Shown here piece by piece: positions 37,660-50,485 of a stretch of 64,000 nucleotides of DNA. Origin of the DNA: Anarhynchus alexandrinus (lineage: Eukaryota; Chordata; Aves; Charadriiformes; Charadriidae). Under the pieces are notes generated by a model, which was not told where the DNA came from, searched no databases, and saw only the letters and a program-made list of their open reading frames with translations. Where the stretch lies: positions 798,719-862,718 of the forward strand of contig VUYV01000042.1 in assembly GCA_008711295.1 (NCBI GenBank), read 5' to 3'. Numbering within the stretch: the first letter of the stretch is position 1; the number at the start of each line of letters is the position of its first letter. Position numbers and translations under genes: made by a program.

Positions 37660-39807
37660 TTGAGGGATACGGGCCAAGTGAAGACTAGAGACAGTATGCT
37701 AAATTTTAGAACAAACTTTCAATTGTTTAAGTAATTAGTGGACAGGATCCCCTTAGGGACCAAGTTTCTGAACAGAACTGGCATCTGTTTAAGGACATTT
37801 TTCTTAGAATGCAAGAGCTCATGATTCTCATGTGTAAGAAATCAGGCAAGGAAGGATGTCAGCATAACTTAGTAAGGACCTCCTGGTCAAACTAAAGTGT
37901 AAGAAGGAAACGCATGGGCAGTGGAACCAGGGATGCATACCCTGGGAAGAATAAAGGGACACTGCCTAGATGGGTAGGGATGAGATCAGGAAAGCTCAGG
38001 CGCAGTTGGAGCTGAATTTGGTAATGGTTGCGAAGACTAACAAGAAGGGTTTTTACAGGTACATTGACCAGAAAAGGAAGATTAAAGAAAATGTACAGCC
38101 CCTGATAAATAAGACAGGAGAAACAGTAACAATCAACATGGAGAAGGCTGAGGTACTCAACAATCCTTTTGCCTCAGTTACCACTGGCAATCGCTTTTCC
38201 CACATCACTCAAGCCCCTGAACCCTCAAGGAAGGGACTGGGGGAATGAAGTTCTTCCCATAGTAGGAAAAGATCTGGTTCAGGATGACCTGAGGAACTTG
38301 AACATACATAAGTGCATGGGACCTAATGAGATGCATCCCAGGGACCTGAGGGAACTGGCTGATGTAGTTGCCAAACCACTCTCAGTCATATTTCAAAAGT
38401 TATGGCAGTCAGGCAAAGTCCCCAGTAACTGGAAAAAGGGAAACATCACACCCATTTTTAAAAAGGAGGACTCTGGGAACTACTGACCAGTCAACCTCAC
38501 TTTTGTGTATGGAAGATCATGGAGCAGATCCCCCTGGAAGACATGTTGAAACCTTTGGAAGGCAGGGAGGTGATCCGAGACAGCCAATATGGCTTCAACA
38601 GGGGCAAATCATGCCTGGCTAATCTAGTGTTCTTCTATAATGTGGAGACTGCATCAGTGAACAAGGGAAGAGGTGCGAATGTCATCTACCTGGATTTCTG
38701 TAAGACCTTTAATATGGTCTCCCACAATATTCTCACCTCTAAATTGGAGAGATATGGGTTTGATGGATGGAGTGTTAGATGGATAAGGAATTGACTGGAT
38801 GCCCATGTCCAAAGAGTTACAGTCAATGGCTCAGTGTCCAAGTGGAAACCAGTAATGATTGGTGTCCCTTGAGAGTCCATATTGAGACCAGTACTATTTA
38901 ATATCTTTATTAATGACATAGACAGGGGACTGAGTGCACCCTCAGCAAGTTTGTGGATGACACCAAGCTGGGTGGTGCAGTGATTCGCTAGCAGGAAAGA
39001 ATGCCATCCAGAAGGACCTTGACAAGATTGAGTAATGGGCCCATACAAACTCCATGAAGTTCAACAAGGCCAAGTGCAAGGTCCTGCACCTGGGTCAGGT
39101 CAATTCCCAATAATAATAAAGATGGGGGTATGAATGGATTGAGGGCAGCCCTGTGGAGGAGGACTTGGGGACACTGCTGGAAGCAAAACTGGACATGAAC
39201 CAGCAATGTGCACTTGCAGCCCAGAAGGCCAACTGTATCCTGGGCTGCATCAAAAGAAGTGTGGCCAGCACTTCAAGGTGGGTGATTCTCCCCCTCTACT
39301 CTGTTCTTGTGAGACCCCATCTGGAGTACTGTATCCAGTTCTGGGGTCCCCAGTATAAGACATGGACCTGTTAGAGCGGGTCCAGAGGAGGGCCATGAAA
39401 ATGATCAGAGGGATGGAACATCTGTCCTATGAAGAAAGGTTGAGAGAGTTGGGGTTGTTCACCCTGGACAAGAGAAGGCTCCAGAATACCTTATTGTGGT
39501 CTTTGAGTACTTAAAGGATGCTTATAAAAAGATGGGAACAGATTATTTAATAGGGCCTGTAGTGACAGAACAAGGGTAGATTTACTTTAGATATAAAGAA
39601 GACATTTTTTATGATGGGAGTGGTGAGACACTGGAACAAGTTGCCCAGAGAAGGTGTGGATGCCCTTTCCCCAAAGTGTTCAAGACCAGATTGGACAGAG
39701 CTTTGAGAAACCTGATCTAGTGGAATATTCCCCATGTCAGGGTATTGGACTAGATGATCTTTAAATGTTCTTTAACCCAAATAATTCTACAATTCCATGA
39801 TTCTATT
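37660..39807 (+). mobile_element. CR1 LINE, 5'-truncated, plus strand (copy B)
   Basis: A CR1 of about 2.1 kb. It begins with blocks of the family's mid-ORF2 region (GGACAGGATCCCCTTAGG near 37741, then CAGAACTGGCATCTGTTTAAGGA). It continues through the pre-RT region, the RT core and the C-terminal part, and ends in a CR1 3' terminus (GGACTAGATGATCTTTAAATG, then ATTCCATGATTCTATT) at about 39807. The 5' boundary is approximate; similarity may begin some tens of bases either side of 37660. It is more decayed than copy A and carries several frame changes and stops. Confidence 0.92.
37970..39374 (+). pseudogene. CR1 ORF2 reverse-transcriptase remnant (copy B)
   Basis: Broken RT reading frame. 37970-38248 holds the pre-RT block (NKKGFYRYI, EVLN). 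38169-38486, in another frame, holds [20 protein letters not shown] and [12 protein letters not shown]. 38519-38794 holds [13 protein letters not shown] and [18 protein letters not shown] (motif A with Asp). Near 38865-38890 the motif B region has a stop in place of the Gln of the PQGS signature. Near 38950-38970 motif C reads KFVDDTKL, with Val where copy A has Ala. 39153-39374 holds the C-terminal block [19 protein letters not shown]. At least two frame changes and several stops make it non-functional. Confidence 0.88.
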
Positions 39808-42800
39808 ACCAACAGTGAAGAATTTTCAGGATATTAGTGTCTTTAATCCAGTACTCTGTAAATGATGCTCACTTCAGCTGACATATTATCACTGAAATAT
39901 ATTGTTGCAATAACATCTTGCTTTCTACACACTGTAAGAGGATGGAAATGCTACATTTATACAAGTAATATGCTGTAAAAAAATCAGAATTTCTACAGAT
40001 GTTTAGGTTTATGTCGGAAGTTTTTCCTAGGTGTGTGAACATACTGTGTATTGGATTAAAATGAGGATAATTTTGGGAACAGGACCTAAGACCATGGAGA
40101 TCCACAACCAAATGCTGTAACACTTAGATCACAGTTACACTCCTCTTACCTTTTCCTTTCTTGATGGATTTTGTATTCCTGGCTGCCCAGTGTCCTAGCT
40201 TTAACAGCAGACATGGGCTGCATTTTTAGCTAAAGAATTAACCTATGTGATGGTTAGGGAACTCTCGTTATCGGTACTGACTCCGAGAAGTTATGAATGA
40301 TCTAGAACCAATTTCCTACTTACAATATTAAACAAAGCTTGGAATGCTAGCCCATACCTGCTGAAATCAAAGTGCTTTGGTAGTTACTGGATAAACATAT
40401 TTTGAAAATTTCTTCTTTGTATTTTGTAGCTTGATGCTTAGCTCCTGACTAGAGCTGGGGTTGTTTCCATGAAATAAAGCAAGAAAATTCTGGGGAGAAG
40501 AATGCACTTTTGCAAAATGTAGCCAAGAAATCTAATTTGAGAATAGATAGTCTACAAATACAATTCTAATTTTTTGGTTTAGTGTTCCAAAAATGTTATT
40601 ACACCAATGTGCTGCACATTTAGGTGAGAAATTTTCCGTGTTTAAGTGTTTGAATTTGGTGCAGAATGAGATAGTTGACCTTGTTGGAGAGGAGGACAAG
40701 AAGGTCAGAACTGGCAGTGATGTATAGAAATGAGAAGTAGAGGGAAAGAATGCAAAACTTGAGGGAGAGCTTCTGTGCTGAAAGACAAAAGTCTAAGTTT
40801 ATATAATGGACCAATAAATCTATTAGAATCAAAAGTGAGGGAATAAAGCTACAAAGAAGTCTGCTGAAGTGTGGTGTCATCCTTATTGAAATAATTGTGG
40901 TGAAATATGGGAAATGAAATTTGAACCACCTTATGTTATAATTTTTTGAGACTGTGGAACCTTGGGAGGATGCAACTCAGCATTAAATCACATTTGTAAT
41001 GGTTTTCTGAGTTTGCTAAAGAAATATAAGTGAAATATTTTGAAGCTTATGAGTTGGTTTTTTTTTGACTACTTTATTCTCTTAGGGGAGTTGGTAGCTT
41101 GATTATCTGTCTCAATTTGTGATGAAGATAAATTTGAAAAAGAGTAAAATATTTCCTACAGGTTCTGTAACTTTAAATCCAGAACTTTAGTTATGGTCTT
41201 CATTAGACATGGAAAGGGTAGAAAGCCTGATGCTGAGCAAAAGAGTGTCATTTCTAGAGGATGCATGGGTCACCTTTAGAGAATATGTAATGGTAAAGGG
41301 CAGGTGGCAGGTTACTTTGAACTCATAATTAGATGCATGGGTTCAGCAACACAGAAGCAAAACCTTACTGGGTTTATGGAAAACAGTAATGGAACGTAAC
41401 CGGTTTTTGGGTCCTTTGTAGAAACTCTATGTCTAGGGGTTGGATGTCTCTGCACAAGTGTTGGGAATGTTTAGATTTGTACTCAAACTTTGCCACTGCT
41501 ACCAGTCTCTATTTAGAGCTGTATGTAGTTCTGCCACCTGCAGTTGTGACATTCCAACTTGTGTTGTAATCTTCAGAGCTAAAACTACACAAGGGAGAAA
41601 AAAGAAGCAGATGGAGTCACGTCATTTACACTGAATACTGCAGGAAAGGCAGCCAGATCGCAGCAGATCAGGGGGAAAAATCCATTTTTGTCACTAAGCA
41701 GCAGAAGAAAAAATAAATCACCGATAGAAAGGGATTAATTTCTAAGGGACCAGCTATTAAATGTAGCATGGAAATTGGACTCTATCAGAAGTTTGCAGAA
41801 TTTAACTTGACAAACTATATGCAACAGTGAATTATTACTTTAAACTCATAACCCAAGGCTGTAATGCAGAGGTAGAGAAGGTAGAAATTAATTAATCAGC
41901 AATCTAAGCTGAGAGCAATATTCACTTTTAGATGCCTGGCAAACAGAAGTAAGGACACCAAAAGGACTTACATAAATTATAGGTCACTGGAGATAACAGC
42001 ACTCAAATCTGTGAAGGTCTCAATGTTAAATGCAGAAGTGGTGTAACAAGATAAATAACAAGTGTTTAATGATAGCAGAAAAACAATAATAACCTGCAAT
42101 CAGATGGATAATAAATTATGGACAGATGGTAGCTGGAATCTGCAAATATTTCACTGTCCCATCTGCCTTCATCCATTGGTATAATTTAAAATCGGATTCC
42201 AAAAAAAGATGCTTTTATCCCCCCCTTAAATTTTTCAAAATTCATTATTAGCATCATGTTGTGTGAATTTGTTTCATGGTTTGTTATGATACATCACCAA
42301 CAGGCCTTTGCATTGTGAATTTGCAGCACTGGAAAAAAGCCAGGGTAAGTTTGTGTTTGCACATTTTTGTCTTAAAAAAATTTCATAAAGTGAAACCTCC
42401 TCTGTAAAGAGCATTTTTATTGCAGAAAACATATTGCAAGTTTCACCTCAGTCAAGCAATGTTATGACTTTGAAAGTAAAGTAGATTTTCCTGTCCAAAT
42501 AAATATATTATACAAACATAGTAGGTACCTTGACAAACAAATAGCATTCAAGGACAAAGTGTATATTCACATTCATTTAGTGATGTTTTTAAAATTACCA
42601 ATAGATATTTAACTTCGTGGGTCCTGAGTGGAGAATAGGAATTTTTCTGACTCGTGGTTAAAGCACAATTTCTCTCTCCAAAGATCTACACGAAACTTGG
42701 TCTTTTTTTAACATCCTCTTTTTTATGTTTCCATATACATTGTTGTTCTCAGCTTGAGGATGCTGAAAAATCTCTCTTAACCTGAATCTTATTTAAAAAT

Positions 42801-45800
42801 AAAAGGGACTCCCACACACACACTTTCTGAGAGTTTGTACAAGGGGATAAAACAGTAGGAGAGGACACTTCCTTTGTAATACCACTCTCCCTAAGAGGCA
42901 GGAAGAGAAGGAAACAAAGTGAGAACTTCAACTTGTTTGAAGCAGGCTGTCCATCAAACACACCTGCAGTTCCTCAGACACAACCATTCATCACCACCAT
43001 CCTACTTAGAGGAGAAAAGGGGTTTTATAAGCAACTTAATGAGCTTAATTCCCAAATCTGACAGAGCTTAGCCCCAGGTAGCTGAGCTGTGAAATGGTGG
43101 TCTTACATTTAACAGTTTTATGAAATTCTGTCTTTTTGTAAAGTGTGGTTGGGGATTGGGAAAGGGAATTGCAAGGGCATCTGTTTTGTTCCTTTAGTAT
43201 TCAAGGATAGTAGTTAAAGTTAAGGGTCAGTTTTCTTTGTTTTATACACTCATGCCAAACTAATATGCTAATATCTTATTTAAATCCAGGCATATGAATT
43301 TGCATACTGTAGTGTTCTGTATCCCATTGAGATCTTCATTGCCTCAATGTTCTGTGTTCTCCTTGTGCTTCAGTTTCAAGGGCTTTCTAACCTCTGGAAG
43401 AATTTATTATGTGCCTTCCAGATGGAAATGGAGAAAAAAACCAAAACCAAAACAGCCAGTTTATTATAACACATCTAAATGAATTACGAACCTTTCACAT
43501 GTGTGACACAAGACAAAATCTATGGTAGTCATACACCACAAAAATTTGGGTAGATGAACTAAATTTTTGAATTGAGAGATTTTACTCTATGTTAATGGAT
43601 TTCTAATAATTTTACACAATGACATTAAACAGTACAGAATAAACAGGAAGCAGAAGACATCTGTGGGTTCTTTCTTTCCCCACTGATTTGTGCTTTTTTT
43701 GAGAAAATAATGTGTTTAGGACTTTAAACAATGAATAGTAGGTAGGAATGAATAGTAGTAAACAGTATTCTGAAGTGATTTCATTTGTAAGATTGTTGCA
43801 GAAGTCTCTCTATTTGGTGAAAGTAGTATTGTACCTGTTCCTGAGAGTATTCAGTACAGTGACACTTTTGCATGTCAGTCACCTCACAGAATAAGGAAAC
43901 AGGTAATTAAGGAAACTCATTGAGAAAGTCCAAAAAAAGCCCCAAACCAAGCAAAAATTCATCTGCTCAGTTAGGGGTAGTTTAAAAGAAATCCAGTTAT
44001 CTTTCCATATATTTCTATCCATAATTCACAAGATAGAACTCTAGAAAATGAAACCTTCAGGTAAACAGTAGCCTGCTTGCAAAGAAGAGTTGCCAGAACC
44101 TTAAAGGAAACTAGATCCCAGAAGGTAAGATGACTTGGGAAGAATTACAAACCATTGAAAACTCAAATGGAGAACTAAGGATGTTGAAACTGTGATAGAC
44201 TGAAAAGACTTATGTAACCCAGCAGAGAGATGGCAGGAAGACTTGTTTTGGAGGACATTTAATGACCTTGATAATGAAAGATGTGAGTCAATTTTGAACG
44301 CAATAGTTGAATTCTTATATGCGGTTCTGAATAATGAAAGATAGCAAGTTTATTTGGGGTTGGTCCAGAGATGGATTGGAAGAGACCGCTACAATAAGTT
44401 TGGCGTAAGATGGTGAATCAGTGTCTTTTCTGATGACATGTTGTGTGATCTTCTGCAGCCCTCAAGTTTCAAAATCTTTTTAGCTGGATTATGTAATCTT
44501 GTTGAGCATTTAATGTCGTGATTATTTTTAAGATGTAAGTATAAATATATAGATACTCGTTTTTCAGAGATTCCAAATATTGGTGGCTTCCTCTGAGAAT
44601 ATAATACATGCCTCCGCCCCTTCAAAATATGCATACAAAAGATTATTTTCTAAATACGTCAGTTAATATTTTGGCATTATTTATAGGTATTTAGCTATAA
44701 CAGTGAGTAGAGGTGGCAAATGTCCACTGTAGCTTCTATTCTGTCCTCCTGCCAGCACTTTATTCTATCAAAGCTACAATACAGTTCTAAGATCCAGCCT
44801 ATCTTTTCTTAGAGCATCTCCCATCCTCCTAGGAACAAATATGGTCATATCCTGATGATGTAATGCTGAAACACATCACAGATCTTTTCCGCATTTTTGA
44901 CACATGCTACAGTGCTGCTCCGATAAGATTGTGCAGCTTGCATTACTTCCAATTTTGCATGTTTCAAATGTAAGTGCTGACTTAAGGCTCTGGATGTTTT
45001 GGTTCATGTCTCTGCACTTTAATTTCATTATTCTATCTGTTTCCTTGCCATAAAAGGCATCTGACTTGTGCGCATGCTGGTTCATCATATTCATTTAATA
45101 ACACTAATTTGATCTATTTCACCATAACTATGCTATTTTGGTACAGTGCTCCATTTCACACCCTTCTTTCTCTGCGATACAAGTCTGCTTTCTGTCTCAT
45201 TGTCTTTCAGTATATGACAGATTAGTTAGGATTTAACAGAAGATGTCAATCCTTCTCCTTACCACCTTGTTTAATGTCCAGCTATTAAATCTTAATAATG
45301 CTGATCTTACTCTTATGAAGAACAATTCCTCGAAATATTTTCCCATTTTTACCATAGTTCTAATTTTTGGTGATGACAAACCTTCATTCACTACTTCATT
45401 ACCAACACTTCCCTTTTGTCTCTGGCTCTTCTGCCATGGGAAGACCTATGATCGTTCTTTTCAACTGAGAGAAACATTTTAAATGATATTTTGAAATATC
45501 TTTTTTTCTGGTGTAAGTTGTAAGCTAGACTCCTTCTGTGTATAGGTGAACTTCACACAAGTCTTGTTTAAAGTTCATATTTTATGTCAAGGGCAGGGTT
45601 TGGTTTTGGGGGGGTTGGATTTTTTTAAATATCTTTACCCTCAATGATTTAGATACACTTCTATTCTTCTGATTTAAGGCTGCCAGGCAGTAATAATGAT
45701 TGCACACCTGATATTCTGACATTTTTTGTAGTTCTTCTTTTCAGATAAACTGGTGAACCAGTTGGTTGAATTCTGTGGAATGATATGTTGTAAGTACAGC

Positions 45801-46800
45801 AATTCATCTTTTCTCATTTCACCTGCTGCAAAATTGCAACAACAAGATTTGTTTGCTTTTGAGACTGTGGGAACAGAGACAGAATGGCATTTTAGTAGCA
45901 TCAACGCACTTTCCACTCCCTTCATTCCAGAAGCTGAACATGTATGAGAAATCAGTTCATTGACTAATACCATGCATTTATATTCTTAGCTTGTTTTATG
46001 TTTAAAAAGTCTGATACATAATACTTTTGTTCCAGCCCTTGAAATGAATTTTTTTCATATTGGTCTTCTAGGCTTTAATTTATGTTCAAAATAGTAATCA
46101 ATCCTTCTTTATATAAAAATATATAAATTAAATTTCCTCTTTTAACATATTAAAGAGTGTGAAATTATTTCCTACTGATATTTTAAAGAGTAGCTTCCTC
46201 ATCCTTTACAGACTTTGGAGGACAATGAGGGGCATAGATTTTTAGGAGCCAAATGTGGGCTGCAGTGCATTGCTCCATGCATGATACTTCTGAACTATAC
46301 CATGGCATCTCTTCCTTGTATCTAAAAAGTAAAACAGCTTTCAAATACAATCAAAATGTAAATAGGTATAAAGATTTCCATATAATGGGATCCTCATCAA
46401 ATAAAAATCAAATTTTCCTTCCAATGTATAAAAGAAGAAGCAGTCAAGATAACCAACTTGTGTAAATCAAGATATTTTTTGTGCAATGCATATCTAAGCA
46501 TCCAGATTCCTGTTCACAGAATATGATGGACAGCAAATACATAAACAGGTTTACTAAGAGCTGAAATACAGATGTAATCTTTAGGTAGGGTTATAAATGG
46601 AAGAGAGGGCCTATTGGAGGAGGAATCTTGACCTGTTCTTAAACTTTTTCTCTATTTGGTGTCAGTGGTCACTGCCAGATGGGAGACTCGGCTAAACAGA
46701 TACCTGGGCAGACATGGAGGACTGTTCTTCTCTCCATTATTTTTTACCTTGGGAATTCAGCTAAGGTAAAAGCCAAAGCAACGAGTAGCCACTGATGCCG
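39808..46800. other. Non-coding stretch
   Basis: About 7 kb without a supportable gene. Frames of 60-99 aa occur on both strands and often overlap (for example 45674-45973 minus with 45753-45947 plus). None has a recognisable domain. No family repeat was recognised. Confidence 0.55.
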
Positions 46801-47520
46801 TGAGATTTGGAATGGACACTGACACAATGGATGCTCAACTGTCTCTCAGGGTGTACCCTCAGTGGCCAGGGAAACCTCTTACCCTACTCCCAACCCCATT
46901 CTTTCGATAGCAGGAGCAGGTTTCACTCATGTGATATGGTTGTAATGACTGGTCTAGTTTATTGTCCTGCTCCAGCTGTGGTGATCAAGCACAGGGCTGC
47001 TCCATAGGTACCCCCAAACCACACCAATCACCTGGTTACATGCTGTTGTCCTTTTTTTCCATCTCTTGACCCCCCCTTTTCACTGTTCTACCTCTCTTTC
47101 TCTGCCCTTGTCTCCTCCCAAATAAACATCTAGCTCTAATTACTTTTTCCTAGTTTGTCCCAGCTGTGCTACAACAGTTCCCAAATTTGGTATTTTTGAC
47201 AACATTACCTAGGTAATCTCATCCTTATATGGTGTTGCTGGTACAGTTACCTAGCCACAGCTGGTCTTGCAACACTATTCTCCAAAAGGTCCCTCATCCT
47301 TCCCTCCAAGTACCTGTGCAGTTTCATCGTCTCTCTCTTTGACCTGTGAAATCCAGCCAACCCTTGTGGCACTCGCTGTAACTTGTGTCAGCATGTTGCT
47401 GGGTTATTTGTTACATCCAGCAGTTTCACATCTAGTAGTTCTCCATGCCCAGGCCAGTTAACTCAGCCTCAGGCTGGGGAAAAGTGCGTGCCCAAGTCAT
47501 TTGCCTGCCATCCTAACACA
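46801..47520. other. GC-richer, pyrimidine-rich unique segment
   Basis: Higher G+C than its surroundings, with long C/T-rich stretches around 47050-47130 and an AATAAA at about 47120. Short plus frames at 46807-47007 and 47267-47461 show no known domain. It might be part of an old LTR or other repeat, but I recognise no specific family. Confidence 0.3.
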
Positions 47521-48254
47521 GCCCATTGCCATTTTTTTCCCTAAATCAGTTTATCAAAATGCTGCTTAAGAGGTTAAGTAGGTGATATTATTTTATACTT
47601 AGTTTTAATTTCGGTGATCCCACCACCTTTCCAATTTAATTATAATTATTAAAGTGGTAAGAACAGCACTTTATTTTGTGAAAGGTGTCTTAGTGAAGGC
47701 CAGATTACAAATTTCTGTTTCATACTGGAAGGGCCACGTTTAATTCCAGGCAGTGGAATTATATGCTCACCGGTAGACGCAGCTCAGGATTGAACACCCA
47801 TGCACGTCTGCTTTCTGCATTAGTTTACCAATGTTGACTTATTGGATGTCAGTGGAGAAAATGTTTATGGCAAACAAATGTGAAAATCACAGAAATTAAT
47901 ATTCATGTAAGCTTTGTTTTATATTTGCATATGTGAATATGCATTCTGTGACCATTTCCCCTTAGTTTCTCCCCTCAAACTTAGCAAGAAGAACTGATAT
48001 ATAAAAATAAGATAGGAGATAAATGATGAAAATATTCTACTATATACCGCATTTTAGCTTTTTGCCAGAAGTTCTTAAACATGTTAAAAGTTTACATAGG
48101 TTGAAAGGGAAGCAGTAAAAGAGGAAGGTTACTAATTACCCGGAAAAAAGCTTCTGGCTCAGTAGCAGCAAAGGGCTAAAGACTAGAAGAACAGCTGAGC
48201 GAGAATATCACATGTGCCCTGTTCCCTTCTCCCAGGGATCTCCTACCGTCCATA
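47521..48254. other. Non-coding stretch
   Basis: AT-rich sequence; nothing recognisable. Confidence 0.55.
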
Positions 48255-48325
48255 GTTAGAAACTGGGTACTGCCTCAGGCTGATCTTTGGTCTAAGACAG
48301 TGTCCTACTTGCAATATTCATATGG
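48255..48325 (+). mobile_element. Ancient CR1 3'-end fragment, plus strand
   Basis: The string GGCTGATCTTTGGTCTAAGA (near 48279-48298), followed by CAGTGTCCTA and a CAATATTCATATGG-like tail, follows the order of the 3' terminus of old amniote CR1 families. In those families a GGACCTTTGGTCTGACCCAG-type block precedes a GGC..TTCTTATG tail. It is short and diverged; identification is from memory of the family pattern. Confidence 0.45.
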
Positions 48326-49587
48326 TTTAGAAACAGTTTTCCTCCCTGAATATAAGCTTCTTTTTGTTGTCATTTAATAGTCTTTGAAATTCCCATTTAG
48401 GATGCTGTCTAGAGAAAGGATGTCAAGCCAGACAAACTGTCAGGTGTTTGGGTTTTTTTCCCCATCTACATTAATAACTGTGATCATTCAAATATGGGAC
48501 AGGAAATGCAGCATGCAACTTACCTGGGCAATCACCACGCACAAGAGAGCTTGATTTCTGGAAAAGTTATATTCCATGCAAAAAAAAAAACAAACCCCCA
48601 AACCCTTAGGTTTTTGAAGACACTGAGAACAAATTTGAAAAACAAACAAGCAGAGAAAATTGTGATCTGATTTTTGACAGGAGGAAAAAAAGGAAAAATG
48701 ATCAGATAGCTTGTTTGGAAAATACTTATCAATCAACAATCAAAACTAAATGACACGGACAAAATGAAAGATGCAACAATCTGAACTCTATTGTTGAAAG
48801 CCTTACAATACCTTTCAGTCCTCTAAATATCTGTAAAGTTCTTATTCATCAGCATAACTTCTCTTCTCAGATTTCTATTCATTTTTACTCGTACTATATT
48901 TGAAACCCAAAAGCAACTGTAGCTTACCCTATTTCTGATTAAGAGTATAACTTGTATCACAATTTAATTCCACCATATTACCATTTAAAACTAATCTTAT
49001 TAATACTCTCAATATGCTTTTGCTCACAAGATATACTCTTATTTTGAGCAGCCCGTCTGCCAATGCAATTCAGTGGGTCAATTTCAGAAGAACATTGGCA
49101 TCAAAATAAGCAAGCTGAGATCTGTCCGTGTTTGTATCTATGCAGATGGCATCTGTGAGATAAGGAATTTTTTTGTGAGCAAATAGATAGTTAGTCCTGT
49201 TTAAACCTTGCTCTCATGGCAGTGTTTCAAGACCAGCAAATTTTGCCATGTTCCTCAGAGACCAAGCTACCAAGTGAGAGCTGAATTCCATGAATGAAGT
49301 CTGCTGAACTGGCCTGTCATTGCTTCTTCAAGAAACGTCCAGTGCTTGAAATATCTTGTCTGTATTGGATGTTTTTAGATACTCCATTTTAATGAAGTTG
49401 AGGAGTAGACACTGATATTGTATAGGCTAGATCTGTCTTATGTTCTGCATTAGTTCAGATTAGATGCTTTTAATGCTCCCTGAATGTCTTAAAACCTAGT
49501 ACAGATCTTTCATTTAATTAATAATTAAGCCTTGCAGAAGTAACGTCTAGCACTCCCTCTGACAGCAGCCAATAATGAAGGTCTAGC
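48326..49587. other. Non-coding stretch
   Basis: AT-rich, with no supportable gene. The overlapping minus frames at 48488-48739 and 48532-48732 are F/C-rich products of an A/T-rich stretch. Confidence 0.55.
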
Positions 49588-50062
49588 AAGACATGGATCT
49601 GTTGGAGTGGATCCGGAGGAGGGCCACAAAGATGATCAGAGGGATGGAAGACCTCTCTTGTTAAGAAAGGCTGAGAGAGCTGGGGTTGTTCATCCTGGAG
49701 AAGAGAAGGCTCTGGGGAGACCTTATTGCAGCCTTTCAGGACTTAAAGGGGGCTTGTAAGAAAAATGGGGACAAGCAGGGCCTGTTGTGACAGAGGAAGG
49801 GGTAATGCTTTTAAACTAAAAGAGGGAAGATTCAGACTAGATCTAAGGAAGAAATTGTTTACCATGAGGGTGGTGAAACACAGGAACAGGTTGCCCAGAA
49901 CGCTGGTAGATGCCCCATCCCTGGAAACATTGAAGGTCAGTTTGAAGGGGGCTCTGAGCAACGTGATCTAGTTGAGGATGTCCCCGCTTATTGCAGAGAG
50001 GGTTGGACTAGATGACCTTTAAAGGTCCTTTCCAAGACACACCATTCTATGATTGCATGAAT
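49588..50062 (+). mobile_element. CR1 LINE 3' fragment, plus strand (copy E)
   Basis: About 475 bp covering the end of ORF2 and the 3' UTR. It opens at GACATGGATCTGTTGGAGTG, runs through GGAGGAGGGCCACAAAGATG and AGGCTGAGAGAGCTGGGGTT, and ends with GGTTGGACTAGATGACCTTT, then CATTCTATGATTGCATGAAT. It is severely 5'-truncated and has a well-preserved 3' end. The short frames on both strands at 49743-49971 lie within the element and are not genes. Confidence 0.95.
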
Positions 50063-50174
50063 ATAAGAACACAAACATTTATGGATATTTTCTGAAGCCG
50101 CAATATTTTGTGGTTCAAATTTACACATACTGAAGATTATGTCTTTGGGTTTGATAATCCAGAATTATCTTTCT
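50063..50174. other. Spacer between two CR1 fragments
   Basis: Unique AT-rich sequence separating copy E from an older CR1 piece in the opposite orientation. Confidence 0.5.
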
Positions 50175-50485
50175 TCTAAAAATTTGTCTAATTCCTTTCT
50201 GAAGCCATGTAATCTTTCAGTAATCAAGCATCATGTGGGAAAGAATTCCATTACTTAATCATCATCCTATGAAGAAGTGTCTCCTCTTGCTTCTTTTGAA
50301 ACTACCACTTAGCTTAATTTGTTCGCTTTCTCAAGTAGGAACTTCATACTCTGTTCACCTATTGAGTGCTATTCATGATTGTGTAGACTTCTATCACACC
50401 TGTTTTTCATGCTAAAGAGTCTTAGTCTATCTAGCTTTTCCTTCAGTGGAGGTTATCTCTGGAATTAATCTTTCCGCGTCAGTGG
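50175..50485 (-). mobile_element. Ancient CR1 fragment, minus strand
   Basis: Read on the plus strand, the order of blocks follows the reverse complement of the 3' part of old amniote CR1: TTTGTCTAATTCCTTTCTGA; then GGGAAAGAATTCCATTACTTAA; then ATGAAGAAGTGTCTCCTC; then TTGTGTAGACTTCTATCACAC; then AAAGAGTCTTAGTCTATCTAG. This corresponds to the C-terminal RT region (L.RL..I.KYL-type coding on the minus strand) and the start of the 3' UTR. The frame at 50233-50415 is antisense to it and not a gene. Confidence 0.65.

Noticed and set aside
37285..39807. The opposite-orientation CR1 pair as one twin-primed insertion with an inverted 5' end.
   Set aside because: In twin priming the inverted part comes from the more 5' region of the same copy. 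Here the inverted piece is a CR1 3' terminus and looks older, so two separate insertions fit better.
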